Shown here: one piece after another, positions 18,149-27,189 of the stretch
How the letters are laid out: each line of letters starts with the position of its first letter
How positions within the stretch are numbered: position 1 is the stretch's first letter
DNA from: Nesterenkonia aurantiaca
GTDB lineage: Bacteria; Actinomycetota; Actinomycetes; Actinomycetales; Micrococcaceae
Length of the DNA: 64,000 bases
Reading direction: 5' to 3'
Assembly: GCF_004364585.1 (NCBI RefSeq)
Contig: NZ_SOAN01000007.1
Span: forward strand, 124,001-188,000
Position numbers and translations under genes: made by a program
The notes under the pieces: model-generated
What the model saw: the letters and a program-made list of their open reading frames with translations, nothing else
Database searches by the model: none
Told to the model about the DNA's origin: nothing

Positions 18149-19788
18149 GTGGTGTCCTTCTCGTAGATGTCCTCGGCCGCCCAGGAGGTGCGCGGCGCGC
18201 TCAATCCTCTCAGCCGCTGCCACCCGTGCTGCGCATTCCAGCGCTGGGAGCGGCGGCGCATGTCGAAGAAGTCGGTGGTGTTGGGGTCCAGGAACACCAC
18301 GTAGATCAGATACAGCGTGACCACTGCGATCGCGATGGTGTGGATCACGGCGGCATCGATCCACTGCGCCACCGAGAGCTGGCTGACCATGGAGAGCAGC
18401 ACCATCACGGTGATGACCGTGGTGACCAGCACCAGCACGCGCCCACGGTAGATGTGCACCACGGCATAGAAGGGCAGCAGCCAGAGCAGGTACCAGGGTT
18501 GGATGATCGAGGAGGTCAGCACCACCAGGGTCAGACCGTAGCCGGCCCAGAGCACCGGGTTGCCGACGTTGCGGCGCAGCAGCATCCAGGCGATCATCGC
18601 GCCGGCCGCGGCGCGCGCCAGGTTGTAGAAGATCTCGGTGACGACGGCGGCCTCCACACCTGTCAGCGCTGCCAGCCCGGCGCCCAGGCCGATGCCGAGC
18701 AGTCCGACCGGGGCGGCCTGCAGCACCGCGCCACCGGCCCCGAGGGCCGCGGCCACCCAGCCCAGCCCGATGCCCAGCGCCGCGCCGGAGGCCACCAGCA
18801 GCACGGCCGCGGCGGTTCCGCCGATGGCCCATTCGCGGAAGCGATGGCGCAGCGCCGCGGTGCTGCGCAGCGGCAGCAGCAGGATGAAGGGCAGCACCAC
18901 CATGGCGATGGGCTTGACCGCGATCCCCGCGACCAACAAGACGATGCACAGCAGGCGTCTTCGACGCAGCCCGGCCAGGGTGCCGGCGAGCATCAGTCCG
19001 ATCATCAGCGCGTCGTTGTGCGCCGCGGGCAGAAACACCAGCAGCGTCATCGGGTTCAGCAGGCACAGCCACAGCGCCCAGGAGGGCTCGGAGCCGAAGG
19101 CTCGAGCCAGCCGCGGGATGCAGTAGAGCATCAGCGCCATCCCGACCAGAGCCAGTCCGCGGAAGAGCAGGATGGCGATCTCCGGGACGCCGCCAGAGAC
19201 GAACCAGACCAGCTGTGCGAGCACCAGGAACAGCGGTCCGTAGGGCGACGGGGATTCGGCCCAGAGCCCGTCGGCTCCCTCCATGAACCACCCGGGGAGC
19301 TCGGAGACCCCGTGCTCATAGGGGTTCAGCCCGGCGTGCAGCACCCGGCCCTGGGCGAGGTAGGAGAAGACGTCGCGGGAGAAGATCGGCAGGGTGAACA
19401 TCAGCGGGGTGGCCCACATGATCAAGGTTCGGCGCATCACCGGGGTCGCCCGGGGTGACCAGGACCCTACCCGCTGGGAGAGTCGCAGCCAGGAGCGCAC
19501 GAGCAGCAGCGCGCCGAAGACCAGCAGCACCGTGCAGGCGACCACCCCCGCGGTCGTCGTGCGCAGCGGCAGCAGCAGCGGGTTCAGCGCGAGCAGCGAC
19601 TGCGGGGTCATCGCCAGCCAGCCGACGCCCCAGGAGCCCAGCATGATCATGATCGAGGCGAGCAGCCCCTGACGTGCGGTGTGCGAGGCGGCGGCTTCTT
19701 CGCCGCCGATCAGCCAGGCGGTCGGCGGCCACTGGCCCAGGAAGGACCGGGCGCGCAGCGCGTTGCGGGAGACCAGGTTAGCGCGCAC
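18145..19788 (-). CDS. MptB-like alpha-1,6-mannosyltransferase family protein (second copy)
   Basis: A 547-residue GT-C protein with about 13 helices. PIFSRDVFSYLAQGRVLHAGLNPYEHG is the acidic catalytic loop of the MptA/MptB family, followed by ESPSPYGPLFL, PAAHNDALMIG and IIQPWYLLWLLPFYA. MptB extends the alpha-1,6-mannan core of lipomannan in corynebacteria and mycobacteria using decaprenyl-phosphate-mannose; the exact glycan here is unknown. The start is a GTG at 19788 that overlaps the upstream paralogue by 11 nt and is preceded by GGAGAGGAG. The two paralogues share the catalytic loop and probably act in sequence. Confidence 0.85.
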   Translation of the reverse strand: MRANLVSRNALRARSFLGQWPPTAWLIGGEEAAASHTARQGLLASIMIMLGSWGVGWLAMTPQSLLALNPLLLPLRTTTAGVVACTVLLVFGALLLVRSWLRLSQRVGSWSPRATPVMRRTLIMWATPLMFTLPIFSRDVFSYLAQGRVLHAGLNPYEHGVSELPGWFMEGADGLWAESPSPYGPLFLVLAQLVWFVSGGVPEIAILLFRGLALVGMALMLYCIPRLARAFGSEPSWALWLCLLNPMTLLVFLPAAHNDALMIGLMLAGTLAGLRRRRLLCIVLLVAGIAVKPIAMVVLPFILLLPLRSTAALRHRFREWAIGGTAAAVLLVASGAALGIGLGWVAAALGAGGAVLQAAPVGLLGIGLGAGLAALTGVEAAVVTEIFYNLARAAAGAMIAWMLLRRNVGNPVLWAGYGLTLVVLTSSIIQPWYLLWLLPFYAVVHIYRGRVLVLVTTVITVMVLLSMVSQLSVAQWIDAAVIHTIAIAVVTLYLIYVVFLDPNTTDFFDMRRRSQRWNAQHGWQRLRGLSAPRTSWAAEDIYEKDTT

Positions 19789-21616
19789 CGGGGGTGGGCT
19801 CCTCTCCCCCGGGCCGCGCGCCCTGAGCGGTGACCGGTTCGGGGGTGACTGGTGCTGCACTGACCGATTCTGCGCTGACCGATCCTGCGCTGACCGGTGC
19901 GGCGTCGTCGGCGTCGTCGTCCTCGGCATCCCCGGCATCCTCGGCGGCGCGGCGGCCGCGCAGCCTGGGCCATTCCCAGCGGACCGCGGGCAGGCCCCAG
20001 CCGTCCCAGACCACCCAGCGGGTCTGCCGGTCCAGCAGCCCCAGCCAGATGATGCAGATCCAGGACACGGTGATGGACAGGGCCAGCATCTCCTGGTCCA
20101 GCTGCAGGAACTGGTAGATCGAGAGCTGGTCCGAGGCGCCGAAGGCCAGGAAGAAGGCGATGGTGAACACCACCCACTTGAACTGCCAGTCTTTGCGGAT
20201 CCCGGTGATGGCGAACAGCGGCAGCAGCCACAGCAGGTACCAGGGCTGGACGATCGGGGAGAGCACCACCAGCGCGGTGAACGCCCAGACCATCCGCTGG
20301 ACGATGAACTTCTCATCGCCCCGGAACATCAGCCACAGCACCACGGCCACCGAGAGGATCCGGCCGGCCACCTTGAAGACCTCCAGCGTCCAGCCGCTGT
20401 CGAGTCCGAAGGAGCGCAGCAGCGTGCCCAGCCAGCCGTCGGCGATCCCGATCGGGGACCAGAAGACGCTGCCGGTGCCGGTGCCTGCCAGCACGGCGAG
20501 CCAGCCGAACCCGTAGCCCTGCACCAGACCGATGCCGATCATCACGGTGCCGGCGATCCCGGCGGTCAGGAACCAGTAGGTGAACTTCCGCGACCAGGAG
20601 GCTCCCGGTCCGGCCCAGAGCAGCCCGATGAAGGGAAGCAGCACGATGGTGATCGGTTTGATCCCGATCGAGACCACCACCAGCAGCGTGGCGAGCACTC
20701 CCCGGCTGTGGGCCGCGGCATAGACCCCGGCGAGAGCGAAGCCGACCATGATCGCGTCGTTGTGGGCGCTGGAGATGAAGCTGATGATCAGCAGCGGGTT
20801 CGCCAGGGTGATCCACTGTGCGCGGGCCGGGTCGACCCCGTGGATCCGGGCCAGCTTGGGCACGAAGATCATCATCATGACCACCCCGCCCACGCAGGCG
20901 AGCCGGAACAGAAAGAGCGCCAGGTCGGGGCTGTCTCCGGCGATGCGCATCACGGCGGCCTCGAGCCAGAGGAACAGCGGGCCATACGGGGTCTCGGATT
21001 CGGCCCAGAGGATGTCGGTGCCCAGTTGGAACCAGTTGTCCAAGCTGGAGACCCCGGTGGTGTAGGGGTCCTGCCCGGCCAGGACCAGGCGGCCCTGGTT
21101 GAGGTAGGCGAAGACGTCACGGGAGAAGATCGGGATCGCGACCAGCTGCGGGAGCGACCAGAGCACGACGGCGGCGTTGACCGTGCGCAGCGAGCGGGTG
21201 GGCCACGGCTGGTTCGGGTCGGGGTTCTCCAGCACCCGGCCCAGGCGCAGCCAGGCGCGCAGCATGACCCAGCAGCCCAGGGTCAGCGCGATCGTGGCGA
21301 GGACCACGCCCACCGTCTCGGTGCGGAACGTGATGATCCACGGCTGGCGGGACAACGGCGAGACGCTCACCAGCCATCCGACGCCGAAGGAGCCCAGTAG
21401 CACCAGCATCGACCCGAGCAGGCCTTCGACCATCGGGGACCAGACGCTCTTGGGCCGGGTGGAGGAGCGCAGGATGTGCAGCCAGATGTCCCGCTTGCGC
21501 TGCGTGGGCCGAGGAGGTTCACCCTCGGCGGGGTGGGCGGGGTTGCCGAGCCCGACGGCGCCCTCGGCACCGCGCGGTGCAGGGCTGTTCTCGGCGGCTC
21601 CAGCCTCAGCGCTCAT
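19778..21616 (-). CDS. MptB-like alpha-1,6-mannosyltransferase family protein (first copy)
   Basis: A 612-residue GT-C membrane protein. The catalytic loop PIFSRDVFAYLNQGRLVLAGQDPY, the SETPYGPLFLW motif, SSAHNDAIMVG and IVQPWYLLWLLPLFA place it in the MptB family beside its neighbour. The N-terminus is a cytoplasmic stretch of about 60 residues rich in Pro/Ala/Glu; the C-terminus is acidic and then a Ser/Val/Ala/Pro repeat encoded by a 15-bp tandem repeat. The ATG at 21616 has AAGGG upstream; a GTG at 21637 is the alternative. It is the first gene of the three-gene glycosyltransferase unit and is divergent from orn. Confidence 0.85.
   Translation of the reverse strand: MSAEAGAAENSPAPRGAEGAVGLGNPAHPAEGEPPRPTQRKRDIWLHILRSSTRPKSVWSPMVEGLLGSMLVLLGSFGVGWLVSVSPLSRQPWIITFRTETVGVVLATIALTLGCWVMLRAWLRLGRVLENPDPNQPWPTRSLRTVNAAVVLWSLPQLVAIPIFSRDVFAYLNQGRLVLAGQDPYTTGVSSLDNWFQLGTDILWAESETPYGPLFLWLEAAVMRIAGDSPDLALFLFRLACVGGVVMMMIFVPKLARIHGVDPARAQWITLANPLLIISFISSAHNDAIMVGFALAGVYAAAHSRGVLATLLVVVSIGIKPITIVLLPFIGLLWAGPGASWSRKFTYWFLTAGIAGTVMIGIGLVQGYGFGWLAVLAGTGTGSVFWSPIGIADGWLGTLLRSFGLDSGWTLEVFKVAGRILSVAVVLWLMFRGDEKFIVQRMVWAFTALVVLSPIVQPWYLLWLLPLFAITGIRKDWQFKWVVFTIAFFLAFGASDQLSIYQFLQLDQEMLALSITVSWICIIWLGLLDRQTRWVVWDGWGLPAVRWEWPRLRGRRAAEDAGDAEDDDADDAAPVSAGSVSAESVSAAPVTPEPVTAQGARPGGEEPTPGAR
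19830..19904. repeat. Five tandem copies of a 15-bp unit inside the mannosyltransferase 3' end
   Basis: Units start at 19830, 19845, 19860, 19875 and 19890, each close to CTGACCGATCCTGCG on the + strand. The unit is a multiple of three, so it encodes a five-residue repeat (for example ESVSA, GSVSA) in the cytoplasmic tail. Copy number could vary without shifting the frame. Confidence 0.85.
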
Positions 21617-21686
21617 CGCCCTTGAATTTATCACCACTGGTGCCGCTCAGCCCGGCGCCGGGCGGGCGGTCGGTAGAGTGAGAACC

Positions 21687-22301
21687 GTGACTTCCCAAGA
21701 GACTGAGACCAACGCCTCATCCGCCACGACCGTCCCGGTCACCCCCGGGGGCTCCTGGGCGGGCCGGATGGTGTGGATCGACTGTGAGATGACCGGGCTG
21801 AACCCCGATCACGATGTCCTGGTGGAGATCGCGGCACTTGTCACCGACGCCGAGCTGAACGTCCTCGGCGAAGGGGTGCAGGTCGTCATCGCCCCGGACC
21901 CGGCCGAACGGCTCAAGACCATGGAGCCGATCGTGCAGAAGATGCACACGGAATCAGGGCTGCTCGAGGATCTCAAGCACGGGGTCTCGGTGCAGTTCGC
22001 CGAGCAGAAGGTCCTGGACTACGTGAAGGCCTGGATCCCCGAGGCCGGGGTCGCACCGCTGGCCGGCAACTCGATCCACGCGGACAAGGCCTTCCTGCGG
22101 GTGGCCATGCCGGAGCTGATGAAGCACCTGCACTACCGGCTGATCGATGTCTCCACCATCAAGGAGCTGTCCTCGCGCTGGTACCCGGAGGCGAAGAAGG
22201 CCGCGCCGGCGAAGACCGGCAACCACCGGGCGCTGGGCGATATCCAGGACTCCATCGAGGAGCTTCGGCACTATCGCCGGACGGTGTTCAAGCAGAACTG
22301 A
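21687..22301 (+). CDS. orn: Oligoribonuclease
   Basis: A DEDDh 3'-5' exoribonuclease that finishes RNA decay by hydrolysing dinucleotides. The motifs are MVWIDCEMTGLN (first D and E), GNSIHADKAFL (second D) and HRALGDI (H and last D). The 204-residue length includes about 25 N-terminal residues ahead of the conserved core. The GTG at 21687 follows GAGTGAGA at suitable spacing; an ATG at 21768 would begin right at the catalytic core and is too late for comfort. It stands just ahead of tRNA-His. Confidence 0.95.
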   Translation: MTSQETETNASSATTVPVTPGGSWAGRMVWIDCEMTGLNPDHDVLVEIAALVTDAELNVLGEGVQVVIAPDPAERLKTMEPIVQKMHTESGLLEDLKHGVSVQFAEQKVLDYVKAWIPEAGVAPLAGNSIHADKAFLRVAMPELMKHLHYRLIDVSTIKELSSRWYPEAKKAAPAKTGNHRALGDIQDSIEELRHYRRTVFKQN

Positions 22302-22407
22302 GCCGATTTCCGGATCCGGGGAGAATCTGTGTACACTGACATGCGTTGCTTTCGGCCGCTCATGGTTGATCAGCAGCGGGTACGGGAGCCGGTCTCGGCT
22401 CCACATG

Positions 22408-22483
22408 GTGGGCGTAGCTCAGCTGGTAGAGCATCGCGTTGTGGTCGCGAGGGTCGCGGGTTCAAGCCCCGTCGCTCACCCCA
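22408..22483 (+). tRNA. tRNA-His (GTG anticodon)
   Basis: The sequence folds as a cloverleaf. The acceptor arm GTGGGCG pairs with CGCTCAC (one G-U), the D arm is GCTCAGCTGGTAGAGC, the anticodon loop TTGTGGT gives anticodon GTG, and the T arm holds GGTTCAAGC. CCA is encoded at 22481-22483. A G immediately upstream (22407) opposite the C73 discriminator supplies the G-1 typical of histidine tRNA. Confidence 0.97.
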
Positions 22484-22486
22484 TGG

Positions 22487-22519
22487 AACGGTCCTGGTCA
22501 TTCGACCAGGGCCGTTTTT
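22487..22519 (+). terminator. Rho-independent terminator after tRNA-His
   Basis: AACGGTCCTGGTC (22487-22499) pairs with GACCAGGGCCGTT (22504-22516) through a 4-nt loop, 13 bp with one G-U, followed by a run of five T. It starts 3 nt after the tRNA CCA end. Confidence 0.92.
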
Positions 22520-22613
22520 CGTTGTGTGGACAGATGGGCATGGCGAAGAATCACGCTCTGATCGTCAGGCAGCTGCGCGGTGGCGGCTGAGCAACCCTGG
22601 ACGGCTCCTGACC

Positions 22614-22832
22614 TCAGGCTGCGTGTCCCCTGCGCCGCCGTTCCTCGCCCATGCTCTCCAGGGCCTCAAGTGCGGCCTTGCCCGCGCGCGCGGCGGTGAT
22701 CATGTCCTCGAACGCGGCGTGCGAGCCGGTCCGATCCCTCGCCTGCTCGGCGGTGAGCGCTTCCAACCAGTGCTTATTCACGTCCATCAGGGCGAAGTGG
22801 GCCTGGTCCTCTAGCTCAGCTCGGGTGCTCAT
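22614..22832 (-). CDS. Small hypothetical protein
   Basis: A 72-residue, probably helical and charged protein beginning MSTRAELEDQAHFALMDVNKHWLEAL and ending in an Arg-rich stretch. I recognise no domain. The ATG at 22832 has GGGGACG upstream at good distance, better than a codon 51 nt earlier. Many alternating hydrophobic and charged residues suggest a helical bundle or a dimer. Function unknown. Confidence 0.6.
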   Translation of the reverse strand: MSTRAELEDQAHFALMDVNKHWLEALTAEQARDRTGSHAAFEDMITAARAGKAALEALESMGEERRRRGHAA

Positions 22833-23053
22833 GTCGTGGCGTCCCCTCGGTCGACGGGTGAGATGGTCTAGGGGATACGCCATTCACCCTGGTTTCGTTC
22901 AATCTCTCCTCAAATTTCTTTACAGCCATCTTCTTCGCAGCCATCGAACTCGCGCCGGACCTGCATGGTCAGGGGCTCTGGAGCCTGGGGATCGGACTCT
23001 GGGCCGCTCCCCCGCCGTCATGGGTCTCCGTCGCGGTGAGTAGGGTTGGGTCC

Positions 23054-23413
23054 ATGGACATTCTCTCCGCGAACTGGCTCGCTGCCGGCGCGATCGTGAT
23101 ATTGGCGGTGGCGGCCATCGTGGTGGCCATTGCGCGTGGGCACACCGGCAAGGACGCACGGATCACCGCCTCGCATCAGCCTGGCATCATCACTCTGACC
23201 AGCAGTCTCGACGCCACGGTCGTCGCCATCCTCAATGACGGGGACAGTCTGGCCGAGTCTCTCCAGCGGGACCCGCTCGACCTTCCCATTGCTCTGGCGG
23301 CCGAGGAGCCCTTCAGCATCCGCTACCAGAGTGACCTCGCTCGCGCGCCGCGCAGCCTGCTGCTGCGCCTGCAGGACGGCGCGATCAAACATGTAGATCT
23401 CCCGTCGGTGTAG
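23054..23413 (+). CDS. Small single-pass membrane protein of unknown function
   Basis: A 119-residue protein: MDILSANWL, then one strong membrane helix (about residues 9-29), then a cytoplasmic or extracellular domain of about 90 residues. The domain begins after a short basic stretch and contains alternating hydrophobic residues (IITLTSSLDATVVAIL), suggesting a beta-rich fold. No known family recognised. The ATG at 23054 lies shortly after GGGTTGGG. The stop codon is 20 nt before the long hairpin. Confidence 0.65.
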   Translation: MDILSANWLAAGAIVILAVAAIVVAIARGHTGKDARITASHQPGIITLTSSLDATVVAILNDGDSLAESLQRDPLDLPIALAAEEPFSIRYQSDLARAPRSLLLRLQDGAIKHVDLPSV

Positions 23414-23433
23414 ACCCTCCGCCGGAGAAGACT

Positions 23434-23503
23434 GTCGCATGCCTATGCCATGTCCCATCGCTATGTCCGTCCATAGGGATGGGACATGGCATAAGCATGC
23501 GAC
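23434..23503. repeat. Long near-perfect hairpin, 32-bp arms
   Basis: The arms 23434-23465 and 23472-23503 pair at 30 of 32 positions around a 6-nt loop (TCCGTC). The outer part is GTCGCATGC/GCATGCGAC and the inner core is TATGCCATGTCCCATC/GATGGGACATGGCATA. There is no T-tract on either side. It lies between a small membrane protein gene and fadD. It could be a U-tract-free terminator, a protein-binding palindrome or a small mobile palindrome. Confidence 0.9.
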
Positions 23504-23692
23504 AAACCGGGTGCGCCCCGGCCGGGACCAGCGCAGGCGGGTCAGCATGGACGGGCACTTCACACGAGGTCGCCGGATTTCGCCCCTGAACGCCTGGCCC
23601 CCCGGGCACGATATTCTTGCCCAGGCAGTGGTCACCACCGGATCACCAGCAGCACTCACCGAAGAGCGCGTCACCAGACCGGGAGGAACTCC

Positions 23693-25519
23693 GTGCAGGA
23701 AACCGCGATATCGGCGCTGATCGATGTGCCGTCCGATATGAACACCACCGATCTCTTGGAACAGCAGCGGACCGAGGATCCCGAGAACGTCCTTTTCACC
23801 CGCCGTGACGCGTCCGGCGAATGGGTCGAGGTGTCCGCCGCCGCCTTCCACGCCGACGTGGAAGCTCTCGCCAAGGGTCTCATCCAGCGCGGCGTCGCGC
23901 CGGGTGATCGTATCGGGATCATGTCGGCCACCCGGTATGAGTGGAGCCTGTTGGACTTTGCGCTCTGGTACGCCGGCGCCGTCTCGGTACCGGTCTATGA
24001 GACCTCCTCGGCCGCGCAGATCGCCTGGATCGCGGAGGACTCTGAGCTCAGCCTGGTCTTCGCCGAGACGACTTCGCATCGCGAGACCATCCTCCTGGGC
24101 CTGCGGGATTCCGGACTGCAGAAGACCCCCGAGGTGCTGTTGATCGAGTCCAGCGTCCTGGACCAGCTCCGTGAGGCCGGTGGGTCCGTGCCGGACCAGG
24201 ATCTGGAGACCCGCCGGGCCAGCGCCGACGGTGCAGACCTCGCCACCATCATCTACACCTCCGGGGCCACCGGTCGGCCCAAAGGCTGCGAGCTGACGCA
24301 CGGCAACTTCGTGGACCACAGCCTGCAGACCTTGGCCGCCATGGACGGCGTCGTCGGCAAACACTCCTCCACCGTGCTGTTCCTGCCCATGGCCCACGTC
24401 TTCGCCCGATTCATCTCGGTGATCTTCATCGCCGCCGGTGGTCGAGTGGCGCACACTCCCGATATCAAGCAGCTCATCGAGGATCTCGGGGTGATCCGCC
24501 CGACGTTCCTGCTCGGGGTCCCTCGAGTCTTCGAGAAGATCTATAACGCCGCGGCGCTCAAGGCCGAAGGCGATGGGAAGAAACGGATCTTCACCATTGC
24601 CGCTGATGTGGCCGTGGACTGGTCACGGGCCTCCGCCGAGGGCCGTGTCCCGCTGGGACTTCGGCTCAAGCATGCGGTGTTCAGCAAGCTGGTCTACTCG
24701 AAGCTGCGCCATCGGATGGGCGGCAACGTCACCCACGCCTTCTCCGGGGGCTCGCCGCTGGGTGAGCGGCTGGGGCACTTCTTCAACGGCGTGGGCATCC
24801 AGATCATCGAGGGCTACGGGCTCACCGAGACTACGGCGCCGGTCACCGGCAACATCCCCTCGGTCTACCGGATCGGCACCGTTGGGATCCCACTGCCCGG
24901 CAACGCTGTGCGCGTCGAAGCCGACGGCGAGCTGCTGGTCAAGGGCAGCAGCGTCTTCCGCGGCTACCACAACCGGCCCGAGCTCAACGCGGAATCCTTC
25001 ACAGCCGACGGGTGGTTCAACACCGGCGACCTGGGCCGGCTCGATGATGCGGGACGGCTGATCATCACCGGCCGCAAGAAGGAGATCCTGGTGACCGCCG
25101 GGGGCAAGAACGTCGCTCCCGCTCAGCTCGAGGACTCCATCCGGGCAGACCTGTTGGTCTCCCAGGCGGTGGTCGTCGGTGACGGCAGACCCTTCATCTC
25201 CGCGATGATCACCCTGGACGGTGATGTCATACCGGCCTGGCTGCGCAGCAGAGGCCTCGACCCGGACACCTCGATGAGCGAGCTCACGGAGCACCCTCAG
25301 GTCCTGGAGCATCTGCAGCAGGTCATCGACTCGACCAATGCGAGTGTCTCGAAGGCTGAATCCATCCGCAGCTTCACCGTGCTCGAGGACGACTTCACCA
25401 TCGACTCCGGGCACCTGACACCCTCCCTGAAGATCCGCCGGGCCGAGGTCATGCGTGACTTCCAGCGTGTGGTCGAGAACCTCTACGAGAAGGCGGCACA
25501 ACGCGCCAAGCGTCACTGA
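23693..25519 (+). CDS. Long-chain fatty acid-CoA ligase (AMP-binding, FadD15-like)
   Basis: This enzyme activates fatty acids with ATP and CoA. The 608-residue sequence has the ANL P-loop TIIYTSGATGRPKGCELTHGN, the YGLTETTAPVTGN motif, and GDLGRLDDAGRLIITGRKKEIL that precedes the C-terminal domain, with the catalytic Lys of TAGGKNV. Length and order fit the long-chain AMP-forming synthetases of actinobacteria. The GTG at 23693 is preceded by an excellent GGGAGGA. No membrane segment or transport gene is nearby, so it is probably cytoplasmic. It stands alone between the hairpin and the convergent DUF1697 gene. Confidence 0.92.
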   Translation: MQETAISALIDVPSDMNTTDLLEQQRTEDPENVLFTRRDASGEWVEVSAAAFHADVEALAKGLIQRGVAPGDRIGIMSATRYEWSLLDFALWYAGAVSVPVYETSSAAQIAWIAEDSELSLVFAETTSHRETILLGLRDSGLQKTPEVLLIESSVLDQLREAGGSVPDQDLETRRASADGADLATIIYTSGATGRPKGCELTHGNFVDHSLQTLAAMDGVVGKHSSTVLFLPMAHVFARFISVIFIAAGGRVAHTPDIKQLIEDLGVIRPTFLLGVPRVFEKIYNAAALKAEGDGKKRIFTIAADVAVDWSRASAEGRVPLGLRLKHAVFSKLVYSKLRHRMGGNVTHAFSGGSPLGERLGHFFNGVGIQIIEGYGLTETTAPVTGNIPSVYRIGTVGIPLPGNAVRVEADGELLVKGSSVFRGYHNRPELNAESFTADGWFNTGDLGRLDDAGRLIITGRKKEILVTAGGKNVAPAQLEDSIRADLLVSQAVVVGDGRPFISAMITLDGDVIPAWLRSRGLDPDTSMSELTEHPQVLEHLQQVIDSTNASVSKAESIRSFTVLEDDFTIDSGHLTPSLKIRRAEVMRDFQRVVENLYEKAAQRAKRH

Positions 25520-25599
25520 GCCGCCCGCTCCGCGGCGGATCGGCCGGCCTCACCGGAATTGATGATCGTGCCATACACGTCGCGGCCGAGCAGCCCAGG

Positions 25600-26130
25600 T
25601 CAGTTCCCGGCGAGCTCGATGAGCTTGCGCACGGTGTTGAGGTTCCGCGCAGTGCCGGTCACTCCCAGGGAGCGGGTGATCGCTGCCTCCTTCATCTGGG
25701 CGGATCCGGCACCGTTGGCGTAGCGCAGGTGCATCTCGCGACCGATCACCTGCCAACGGTCCTGGCCGGTCTCCAAGCGTGCCGCGGCGGCCACCGCCTC
25801 GGCCTCGGGTGCGGAGTGGAGGAAGCTGATGTGGGAGAAACGAGGGTCGATCTCCTCGAACGGGTGGCCGGCCAGCGCGGCGGAGACCTCTTCCCCGGAC
25901 CGGCTGATCACTTCTCGGAAGAACCCGAACCGGGCCTGGACGGCGTCCTGCAGCGTCCGGTCGAAGTCCATGTGCGGGCCAGGCGGGGTGCAGAGAAGAT
26001 TGCCGGAGGCGAGATAGCTCGTGACCTCGGTGGCTCCGAGGGACTCGGCCAGGCTCCGCCATTGCGCCATCGGCAGCCTGGCCGTCCCGCCGACATTCAC
26101 GGCGCGGAGAAGAATGATCCTCCGGCTCAC
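25600..26130 (-). CDS. DUF1697 domain-containing protein
   Basis: A 176-residue protein beginning MSRRIILLRAVNVGG, the conserved N-terminus of the DUF1697 family, followed by a SLGATEVTSYLASGNLL region and the C-terminal SLGVTGTARNLNTVRKLIEL block. No biochemical function is established for the family. The start is a GTG at 26130 with no clear ribosome-binding site. It is followed by fadD in the opposite direction and preceded by a Usp gene on the same strand. Confidence 0.85.
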   Translation of the reverse strand: MSRRIILLRAVNVGGTARLPMAQWRSLAESLGATEVTSYLASGNLLCTPPGPHMDFDRTLQDAVQARFGFFREVISRSGEEVSAALAGHPFEEIDPRFSHISFLHSAPEAEAVAAAARLETGQDRWQVIGREMHLRYANGAGSAQMKEAAITRSLGVTGTARNLNTVRKLIELAGN

Positions 26131-26181
26131 GGGGAAGCGCTCACTGCCGGGACCTCATGGCGCGGCAACCGTTGCCGCGGC

Positions 26182-27189
26182 CTATCGGGAAGATTCGGGC
26201 TGGTCGCTCAAGCGTGGTTCCTGCAGCTCCGGGACCACCATCACCGGCCCCATCGCGCGCAGCAGCACCCCACGAGACACCGAACCCAGGAGTGCTCCGG
26301 TGAAACCGCCACGCCCGCGGGTGCCCACCACGGTGAGCTGGGCCTCTCGGGTCTGTTTCACCAGCTGCGCGACGGGGTCCCCCGGTTTCACCGAAGCCGT
26401 CACCTCCAAAGCGGGATAGTGCGCCTTGACCCACTGGACCTCCGTCTCGAGGTCCTTCTCCAGCTGAGTCTGGCGCCGGTCGGTGACCCCGGCATCACTG
26501 GGCTCGAGTTCCGGATACCACTCGAGCCAACCCTCCAACGAGGGCAGAGCAAGCAGCATCTGCAGGGCCACCCCACGGTTCTGCGCGGCGAACGCCGCTT
26601 GGAGCACCGCAACCCTGCTCGCCGGGGATCGATCGATCCCCACCACCACAGGCCGCCGGTCCTCTCCCTGGGCGAACCGCGCAGCTCCCCCGGCCTCGCT
26701 GACCTTGTACTGCCGCGGGACCACCACCGTCGGGCAGTCGGCGTGGGCCGGCAGCGCCGAGGACACCGACCCCAGCACCCGGCCCAGAAAGCCGCCCCTG
26801 CCCCGAGCCCCCACCACGGCGAGCTCGGCGAGGGCGGAGAGGTCCACCAGCACCCCGGCGGCATCGCCACGCTCGATCCGGTAGATCACCTTGCCCGGAT
26901 AATCCTGCAGATATCGCCGGGCTTCATCGAGCACCTTCTTGGCAGCGGCGCTGGCGAGCTCGGCCTCCGACTTATTCGGCACCGCGGCCAGGGTCGTGTA
27001 CACCGGGGTCGGGACGCTGTAGGCACTCACCACGGTCAACACCCGCCCGCTGCGCTGCGCCGCCAGAGCACCATAGTGAAGCGCCAGGATGGATTGTCGG
27101 GAACCGTCGAAACCGACCAGCACACCCAGATCGCGGGTGGCCCGGTCAAAGGCCACAGGCCTCGGCGCCGAGTGAATGTCATTGTCCAT
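26182..27189 (-). CDS. Universal stress protein with two Usp domains
   Basis: A 335-residue protein of two tandem UspA folds. Each has the nucleotide-binding signature: GARGRGGFLGRVLGSVS around residue 130 and GTRGRGGFTGALLGSVS near residue 300, both followed by a PVMVV/PTVVV strand. Domain one begins LGVLVGFDGSRQS and domain two PVVVGIDRSPASR. Both ATP-binding loops look intact. It follows the alcohol dehydrogenase gene by 102 nt on the same strand and may belong to the BON-ADH-Usp unit. Double-domain Usp proteins are prominent in actinobacterial hypoxia and dormancy responses. Confidence 0.92.
   Translation of the reverse strand: MDNDIHSAPRPVAFDRATRDLGVLVGFDGSRQSILALHYGALAAQRSGRVLTVVSAYSVPTPVYTTLAAVPNKSEAELASAAAKKVLDEARRYLQDYPGKVIYRIERGDAAGVLVDLSALAELAVVGARGRGGFLGRVLGSVSSALPAHADCPTVVVPRQYKVSEAGGAARFAQGEDRRPVVVGIDRSPASRVAVLQAAFAAQNRGVALQMLLALPSLEGWLEWYPELEPSDAGVTDRRQTQLEKDLETEVQWVKAHYPALEVTASVKPGDPVAQLVKQTREAQLTVVGTRGRGGFTGALLGSVSRGVLLRAMGPVMVVPELQEPRLSDQPESSR

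Noticed and set aside
16739-19291. A single 850-residue glycosyltransferase reading through the GT87 gene
   Set aside because: The upstream 380 codons are an out-of-frame copy of the neighbouring MptB-like gene; the natural GTG start at 18148 overlaps its stop.
23434-23503. Possible CRISPR or attachment site
   Set aside because: A single inverted repeat with no spacer pattern, cas gene, integrase or tRNA overlap.
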